Assembly: GCA_013694685.1 (NCBI GenBank)
Contig: JACDBY010000462.1
Span: forward strand, 1-17,323
Direction of reading: 5' to 3'
Length of the DNA stretch: 17,323 bases
Origin: Actinomycetota bacterium
GTDB taxonomy: Bacteria; Actinomycetota; Thermoleophilia; Gaiellales; Gaiellaceae
Position numbers and translations under genes: made by a program. The notes below the pieces were generated by a model. The model saw only the letters and a program-made list of their open reading frames with translations, was not told where the DNA came from and ran no database searches. Below, one piece after another: positions 13,327 through 17,323 of the stretch; the first letter of the stretch is position 1; every line of letters begins with the position of its first letter.

Positions 13327-13797
13327 TCAGCGAGCCATTGCTCTCTCCACTGCTTCGGCCTCCTCGGGTGAGAGGGCGAGCGACGGCTTGCCGCGCTCGA
13401 GTTCCTTCACGTAGACCCGCGCGTAGTCGCGGCCCTGGATCGCGGTGACGACCGTGCCGCTCCGATTCGTGTCGAGGAAGGCGAACGACGCCGACTGCTG
13501 GCCACCCGCGTCCGCGTAGGCGTCGTAGCGGACGACGGAAGTGTTCGTCACGGACCCGTCGACACGTCGATCCACCCGCGTCAATCCGGCCGCCACCTCG
13601 TCCACCGCACGGTGGAGATCGTCGATCCGGCCCTGGAGGGAGACGGCGAAGTCGACCACGTCGGCGGTCGAGCCGCCGAGGATCGCCTGCTGACCCCGGC
13701 GGAGCGCGCGGAGCCGCTGCCAGGTCGCGAGCGTGACGGCGACCGCCAGCACCGCCAGCGCGCACGCGGCGAGCGCAACCCCGAGTGCGAGGCTCAC
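13327..13797 (-). CDS. DUF4446 family membrane-anchored protein
   Basis: A 156-residue protein of unknown function. One N-terminal membrane segment (about residues 2-24, LALGVALAACALAVLAVAV) is followed by a charged region and a helical, probably coiled-coil stretch (about 28-80, RLRALRRGQQAILG to RIDDLHRAVDEVAAG). The conserved C-terminal domain then has NTSVVRYDAYADAGGQQSAS, FAFLDTNRSGTVVTAI and ARVYVKELERGKP, the DUF4446 pattern, with a final LSPEEAEAVERA helix. GTG 13797 is chosen because the frame upstream encodes only the G/C-rich hairpins; GAGG lies 3 nt before it. It lies downstream of the CARDB-like gene, with strong hairpins between, so separate expression is possible. Confidence 0.85.
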   Translation of the reverse strand: MSLALGVALAACALAVLAVAVTLATWQRLRALRRGQQAILGGSTADVVDFAVSLQGRIDDLHRAVDEVAAGLTRVDRRVDGSVTNTSVVRYDAYADAGGQQSASFAFLDTNRSGTVVTAIQGRDYARVYVKELERGKPSLALSPEEAEAVERAMAR

Positions 13798-13811
13798 GAG
13801 CCTCGGCTCGT

Positions 13812-13833
13812 GGGTGGGGAGGGGGTGGGGGGG
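13812..13833 (+). other. Potential G-quadruplex tract
   Basis: Four G-runs (GGG, GGGG, GGGGG, GGGGGGG) are separated by single bases on the plus strand, 15 nt upstream of the minus-strand DUF4446 start. It fits the canonical G4 pattern in DNA; in the minus-strand mRNA the tract is C-rich. Confidence 0.6.
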
Positions 13834-13854
13834 AACCGGAAGGTTCCCCCCCAC
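13825..13854 (-). terminator. 13-bp G/C-run hairpin upstream of DUF4446
   Basis: A perfect 13-bp stem pairs 13825-13837 with 13842-13854 (seven consecutive G-C pairs next to AACC/GGTT) around a 4-nt loop, GGAA on the plus strand. It lies between the CARDB-like gene and the DUF4446 start. It could end the upstream transcript or shield the DUF4446 mRNA 5' end. Confidence 0.55.
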
Positions 13855-13874
13855 GACCCGGGGAGTAGGGGGTA

Positions 13875-13901
13875 CGTGGGGGAAATAAGGGTTCCCCCAC
13901 G
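13875..13901 (-). terminator. 10-bp hairpin after the CARDB-like gene
   Basis: CGTGGGGGAA (13875-13884) pairs perfectly with TTCCCCCACG (13892-13901) with a 7-nt loop, 24 nt past the stop of the CARDB-like gene. It shares the GTGGGGGAA core with the neighbouring hairpin, so the two look like related copies. No T-run. Confidence 0.5.
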
Positions 13902-13924
13902 AGAGCGAGCCGCAGGCGAGCGAC

Positions 13925-15091
13925 TCATGAAGGCTCGAGCGTGAAGACGACCGGGTACTCGGCCGAGTTGTTGTCGGTGCGCGTCTCACCGGGCACGGGC
14001 TCGACGCTCACCTGCACCGTGGTGTTCTCGCCGAACGGGAAGTCGGGGAAGTCCGAGAAGGTCACCGTCTTCGTCTCGCCGGGGTCGATCACGTCGATCG
14101 CCCCGTTCTTGACGATCGGGGTGTCGCCCGCCGGGATCGTCAGCTTCACCTTGACGCCGACCTCCTGGTTCTCGCCCGAGTTCTGCACGCCGACCTCGAA
14201 CGTCAGGTCGGTGGAGATCGTGATCTTCGTCTCGGCCGAGGTCGTCAGCTGGACACCCGCGGGGTCGACCTCGGTGTAGGCGAGGGCGCTTCCGTGGAGG
14301 CCGCTAGCCGTGCCGCCCGTCGAGGCGCCGTGGACGCGCTGCCAGATCGAGCTCAGCGACCGGGAGGTGTAGAGGTCGACGTTCTCGACGAAGACCGAGG
14401 TGGGCGCCGTGACGCCCTGGACGCCTTCCGCCGCCATCGACGCGGTGGAGGGCGCGAGGAACAGGTCGGCCCAGACGACGTCGCTCGCCTCGAGCCGCTG
14501 GCCCATCACGGCGAGGCGGCGCCCCGCTGCCGTCTGATCCTGGGTGTCCTTGGTCGCCCGGAACGTGTCGAGCAGCCCCTGGAGACCGGCGACCCGCAGC
14601 TCGAGCGACTCGACCGCCTGCTCGTGCGGGGGCGTCAGCGGGCCGGGTGGATCGAGGTCGCGCGCGCGCGCCACGTCGAGCTCCTGGCGCTGCACCAGTC
14701 CACCGAGGCGCGTCTCGAGCGCCGCCTGCGCGAGCCCGGGCGTCGTCAGCAGCGTCGCGAGGTCGGCGCCCACCTTTGCGGAGTCCTTCGCGACCGCGTC
14801 GACATCGGCGAGGTACTCGCGGTAGGTGGCCTCCGCGTCAGTCCCGGCACAGCCCTGCACCCAGACCGAGAGGAGGACGACAATCGCGATCGCGAGCGCC
14901 ACGAGCCCGGCGAGACGAGCGAGTGGAGCGAGCCCCTGCGGCGCGCGGAGCCGCGGCCGGCGCGGTCCGCCGCCACGCGGTGGCTCGTCACCCGGCCGTC
15001 GAGGGCTCGGTCGGACGGTCGGCGGCGCGAGCTCGCGGGTCTCGTCGTCGACGAAGTCGAAATCGAGGATGTCGTCGTCGTGCACCGTCAC
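13925..15091 (-). CDS. Membrane-anchored protein with C-terminal CARDB-like domain
   Basis: A 388-residue protein of unknown function, probably anchored with its C-terminal part outside. Residues 1-55 are a cytoplasmic acidic then Pro/Arg-rich disordered region (HDDDILDFDFVDDETRE, then PRRPGDEPPRGGG). A membrane helix spans about 60-78 (LAGLVALAIAIVVLLSVWV) and is followed by GCAG. The middle (85-250) is helical and Ala/Leu-rich. The end (about 285-385) has LTFEVGVQNSGENQEVGVKV, TIPAGDTPIV, DPGETKTVTFSDF and ETRTDNNSAEYPVVF, typical of CARDB/APHP-type immunoglobulin-like folds. GTG 15091 is preferred: the frame opens at 15184, but the segment before 15091 overlaps the likely promoter, while VTVHDDDILDFDF looks like a genuine N-terminus. 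GTG 15085 is equally possible. It is divergent from the kinase gene. Confidence 0.8.
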   Translation of the reverse strand: MTVHDDDILDFDFVDDETRELAPPTVRPSPRRPGDEPPRGGGPRRPRLRAPQGLAPLARLAGLVALAIAIVVLLSVWVQGCAGTDAEATYREYLADVDAVAKDSAKVGADLATLLTTPGLAQAALETRLGGLVQRQELDVARARDLDPPGPLTPPHEQAVESLELRVAGLQGLLDTFRATKDTQDQTAAGRRLAVMGQRLEASDVVWADLFLAPSTASMAAEGVQGVTAPTSVFVENVDLYTSRSLSSIWQRVHGASTGGTASGLHGSALAYTEVDPAGVQLTTSAETKITISTDLTFEVGVQNSGENQEVGVKVKLTIPAGDTPIVKNGAIDVIDPGETKTVTFSDFPDFPFGENTTVQVSVEPVPGETRTDNNSAEYPVVFTLEPS

Positions 15092-15156
15092 GGGAATGCC
15101 CGCCGGGATCGTTGACGCCCGGCGGACGTGCTGCCGAACGACCCTGGACTCGTGCG

Positions 15157-15162
15157 AGTGTA
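15157..15162 (-). promoter_or_regulatory. Putative -10 box (TACACT) for the CARDB-like gene
   Basis: TACACT on the minus strand, about 65 nt before the chosen GTG. The same hexamer precedes the FHA-type gene at 16906-16911. No clear -35 element. Confidence 0.35.
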
Positions 15163-15229
15163 ACGGGAGAATCGGTCGCGGCACGCCTGCGGAGGACCCG
15201 TTCGGGCCGCGGCGAACGGGGCTGAACCA

Positions 15230-16897
15230 GTGTCGAACGCTGCCTTCGTCCTACCCGACCACGCCCTCGTCCTCGATCGCTACCGGCCGCTCCGACCGCT
15301 CGGCCGCGGTGGCTCGGGGTCGGTCTGGCTCGCCCACGACGAGCGCACCGGGCTCGAGGTGGCGCTGAAGATCGTCCCGAAGGAGGGCAAGCGCGCAGAA
15401 CGGGCGACCCGTGAGATGGAGGCCGCGTCGCGCCTTCGCCACGAGCGCTGCGTCCGCGCCTACGACTTCGGCACCGATCCAGGTCACGTCTACATCGCCT
15501 ACGAGTACGTGCGCGGACGCACGCTGCGCGAGGTGCTGCGAAGTGGCGAGCTTGGCGACGCCGCCGCCGTCGAGGCCGCGGCGCAGGTGCTCGACGGCCT
15601 GGCGCACGCGCATCGGCGCGGAATCGTCCACCGGGACGTGAAGCCCTCCAACGTCCTCGTCGAGGACGAGGTGGCGATCGCGATCCGAGTGCTCGACTTC
15701 GGTCTCGCGCAGTTCGACGAGGCGGACACGTTGACGGCGGTCGGCGACGTCCCGGGAACGCTCGCGTACATCGCGCCCGAGCGGCTCTCCGGTGCGGGGG
15801 CAACCGAGCGCAGTGACGTATGGGGGGTCGGCGTGATTCTCTGGGAGTCGCTCGCCGGCAGCCATCCGTTCTGGGGCGTCCCGCTGCCCGAGGTGGCCTC
15901 GACCATCGCCGGAGGGGCGCCTCCCCTCTCGGCTCGCCGCCGCGACCTGCCGAGGAGATTGCTCGCAGCCGTCGAGTCCGCGCTGGCGCTCGACCCTGCA
16001 AAGCGGCCGTCCGCCGCGCAACTCGCGACCGAGCTGCGTGAGGCGTACATCGCCGTCCCGGCGCGCGCACGACGACCACGCCACGCGACACGCGCCCGCC
16101 GGCCCGCAGTGCGCCCGCGCTCGGTACCACGGATCGAGCTGCGCCGCCGGCTTCCCTCCGCCGCACTCGCGTCGCTCGCGACGGTCGTGGGAGGCTCGCT
16201 CCTTCCCTTCTGGCCGCCGGGCCTGCTCGCACTCCTCGCCCTGGGGGCGGGTCTCGCGACGCTGCGGGCGCCGCGCGTCGGGCTCGTCGTCGCGCTCGCT
16301 GCTCCGATCTTCCCGCTCGGGAACCTCGCCCAGGCTGCGGCGATCGTCTACGGAGCTCTCGCGATCGCCTGGCTCGCGCTCGTGTGGCGCGACGCCCGGG
16401 CAGGCCTCGCGTTCCTCGCCGGCCCGGTTCTCGCCCCGCTCGGCCTCCTGGCACTCCTCCCGCTCGCGGTCCAGCCTGCCCGGGCCGGCTGGCGTCGGGC
16501 TCTTCATGCGGCCACGGGCATCCTGGCGGCCGCGGCTGTCGCCGGGCTCGACGGTGGCGCGCTACCGCTCGCGAACGTCGTCGTCGGCGACCTCGGGCTC
16601 GCACAGAGCGAGCGCCCGACGGACGTCCTGCAGACACTCGCCACCGTGCTCCGCGCTTCGCCCGAGCTCGGGACGACCGCGCTCGCGCTCGCGCTCGTCG
16701 CCGTGCTCCTCCCGCGGGCGGTCGCACGCGGCCCCTGGGGCATCGCGGGTCTCGGTGCGCTCCAGCTCGGACTGGTGCTCGTGTGGGCGCCCGGGATCGA
16801 CTGGCTCGGAATCCTCGCGGGCACGTGGCTCCTCTGCGGCCTGCTCGCCGCCCGGCCCACCCTCGCCGCGGCTCTCCGGCGCAGGAGCGGCGGCTAG
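15230..16897 (+). CDS. Ser/Thr protein kinase with polytopic membrane C-terminus
   Basis: A 555-residue membrane kinase. The Hanks-type kinase domain (about 18-280) is complete: glycine loop GRGGSGSV (25-32), ATP lysine Lys47 in VALKI, a likely helix-C glutamate Glu62, catalytic HRDVKPSN (Asp136), DFG (156-158), APE (182-184), and DVWGVGVILWE. The activation loop has TLTAVGDVPGT with phosphorylatable Thr. An Arg/Pro-rich linker (about 277-305) leads to roughly 250 hydrophobic residues with many predicted helices (for example LLALLALGAGLA, VGLVVALAAPIFPLG, AIVYGALAIAWLALVW, LALALVAVLLP). There are no PASTA repeats or other recognised sensor domain, unlike PknB. The GTG at 15230 lacks a good SD but gives a normal kinase N-terminus. 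It precedes an FhaA-like gene, a classic kinase/phosphopeptide-reader pairing. Confidence 0.92.
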   Translation: MSNAAFVLPDHALVLDRYRPLRPLGRGGSGSVWLAHDERTGLEVALKIVPKEGKRAERATREMEAASRLRHERCVRAYDFGTDPGHVYIAYEYVRGRTLREVLRSGELGDAAAVEAAAQVLDGLAHAHRRGIVHRDVKPSNVLVEDEVAIAIRVLDFGLAQFDEADTLTAVGDVPGTLAYIAPERLSGAGATERSDVWGVGVILWESLAGSHPFWGVPLPEVASTIAGGAPPLSARRRDLPRRLLAAVESALALDPAKRPSAAQLATELREAYIAVPARARRPRHATRARRPAVRPRSVPRIELRRRLPSAALASLATVVGGSLLPFWPPGLLALLALGAGLATLRAPRVGLVVALAAPIFPLGNLAQAAAIVYGALAIAWLALVWRDARAGLAFLAGPVLAPLGLLALLPLAVQPARAGWRRALHAATGILAAAAVAGLDGGALPLANVVVGDLGLAQSERPTDVLQTLATVLRASPELGTTALALALVAVLLPRAVARGPWGIAGLGALQLGLVLVWAPGIDWLGILAGTWLLCGLLAARPTLAAALRRRSGG

Positions 16898-16905
16898 TTA
16901 CCATC

Positions 16906-16911
16906 TACACT
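16906..16911 (+). promoter_or_regulatory. Putative -10 box (TACACT) for the FHA-type gene
   Basis: TACACT starts 9 nt after the kinase stop and 24 nt before ATG 16936, suggesting that the gene has its own promoter as well as possible readthrough from the kinase gene. No obvious -35 element. Confidence 0.4.
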
Positions 16912-16917
16912 CGTTCG

Positions 16918-16930
16918 GGGGAGGCTCCCC
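16918..16930 (+). promoter_or_regulatory. SD-containing mini-hairpin before the FHA-type gene
   Basis: GGGGA (16918-16922) pairs with TCCCC (16926-16930) around a GGC loop. The hairpin holds the GGGGGAGG Shine-Dalgarno (16917-16924), 11 nt before the ATG. It may lower translation initiation. Confidence 0.4.
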
Positions 16931-16935
16931 GTCGC

Positions 16936-17323
16936 ATGAGCGTCCTTCGCGTCATCGAGAGCAAGATCGAGGGCCTCTTCGAGGGGATCTTCGGGCGTGC
17001 CTTCCGGACGCACGTGCAGCCCGTCGAGCTCGCGCGGAAGCTTGCGAAGGAGATGGACGAGCACCGCTCCGTCTCCGTTTCCCGCGTCTACGTGCCGAAC
17101 GAGTACACGCTCTACCTCTCGACGGCCGACCGTGCCCAGTTCTCCGCCTACGAGGGCTCGCTCGTCGGTGAGCTCCAGGAGTACCTGGGCGAGCATGCCC
17201 GCCGCGAGGGCTACGCCCTCCTGACCGCGCCGCAGGTTCTGCTGCAGACGGACACCGACCTCGCGCTCGGTGAGTTCGGGATCGCGACACGGGTCGTCCA
17301 GCGCGAGGAGCACAGATCCGCAC
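16936..17323 (+). CDS. FhaA-like protein, N-terminal DUF3662 domain (3' truncated by window edge)
   Basis: The first 129 codons of an actinobacterial FhaA/FipA-type protein, open to the window end. SVLRVIESKIEGLFEGIFGR followed by VQPVELARKLAKEMDEH, VYVPNEYTLYLSTADRAQF and EGYALLTAPQVLLQTD is the DUF3662 domain, which in full-length family members is joined by a linker to a C-terminal FHA domain that binds phosphothreonine. The FHA part lies outside the window, so it is inferred. In mycobacteria FhaA works with Ser/Thr kinases in cell-wall and division control; here it directly follows a membrane Ser/Thr kinase, suggesting that the two act in one signalling unit. Confidence 0.9.
   Translation, partial: MSVLRVIESKIEGLFEGIFGRAFRTHVQPVELARKLAKEMDEHRSVSVSRVYVPNEYTLYLSTADRAQFSAYEGSLVGELQEYLGEHARREGYALLTAPQVLLQTDTDLALGEFGIATRVVQREEHRSA

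Noticed and set aside
13798..13989. N-terminal extension of the DUF4446 protein
   Set aside because: This stretch translates the G/C-run hairpins and overlaps the upstream gene; GTG 13797 directly precedes the membrane segment.
15092..15184. Upstream GTG (15184) for the CARDB-like gene
   Set aside because: The added 31 residues overlap the likely TACACT promoter and look non-conserved; VTVHDDDILDFDF is a better N-terminus.

Overview
The window comes from a very GC-rich chromosome with many GTG starts and 4-nt start/stop overlaps (GTGA or ATGA). The gene families suggest an actinobacterium, probably of the Thermoleophilia (Gaiellales/Solirubrobacterales type). They include an FhaA-type DUF3662 protein beside a Ser/Thr kinase, a DUF4446 protein, an actinobacterial HNH nuclease, and Thr/Ile/Leu/Phe biosynthesis genes with class-typical lengths. 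This placement rests on protein families and composition, not on a marker gene.

Layout. (1) 1-2749, plus: end of homoserine kinase (thrB), a tandem rhodanese sulfurtransferase and dihydroxy-acid dehydratase (ilvD), all translationally coupled. (2) 2778-3330, minus: a SnoaL/NTF2-like protein whose 5' end is abnormal. (3) 3368-4794, plus: a SAM-I-clan riboswitch followed by a strong Shine-Dalgarno (SD) sequence and threonine synthase. (4) 4795-6248: a lower-GC insert with a beta-class DNA methyltransferase and a coupled, doubly frameshifted partner, probably a restriction-modification relic. (5) 6347-10704, plus: leuC-leuD-leuB and a YdhS-like FAD/NAD(P) protein in one tight operon. (6) 10702-12605, plus: a new promoter, a short Phe-rich leader peptide, a nested RNA structure, then prephenate dehydratase (pheA) and an HMG-CoA-lyase-like protein. 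(7) 12606-15162: a bidirectional terminator, then minus-strand HNH nuclease, DUF4446 protein and a membrane-anchored CARDB-like protein, separated by strong hairpins. (8) 15230-17323, plus: a Ser/Thr kinase with a polytopic membrane C-terminus and the start of an FHA-type protein.

How it works together. Regions 1, 3, 5 and 6 cover aspartate-family, branched-chain and aromatic amino-acid synthesis. Two of these units carry visible RNA regulation: a SAM aptamer before threonine synthase and a phenylalanine leader before pheA. In the pheA leader, the Phe-codon segment is perfectly complementary over 9 nt to the pheA SD region. This points to attenuation at the level of translation rather than transcription. 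Several genes (leuC, the pheA leader, the NTF2-like gene) have a TANNNT hexamer only 6-7 nt before the start codon, which suggests leaderless transcripts. No CRISPR array, tRNA, rRNA or intact transposase was seen.
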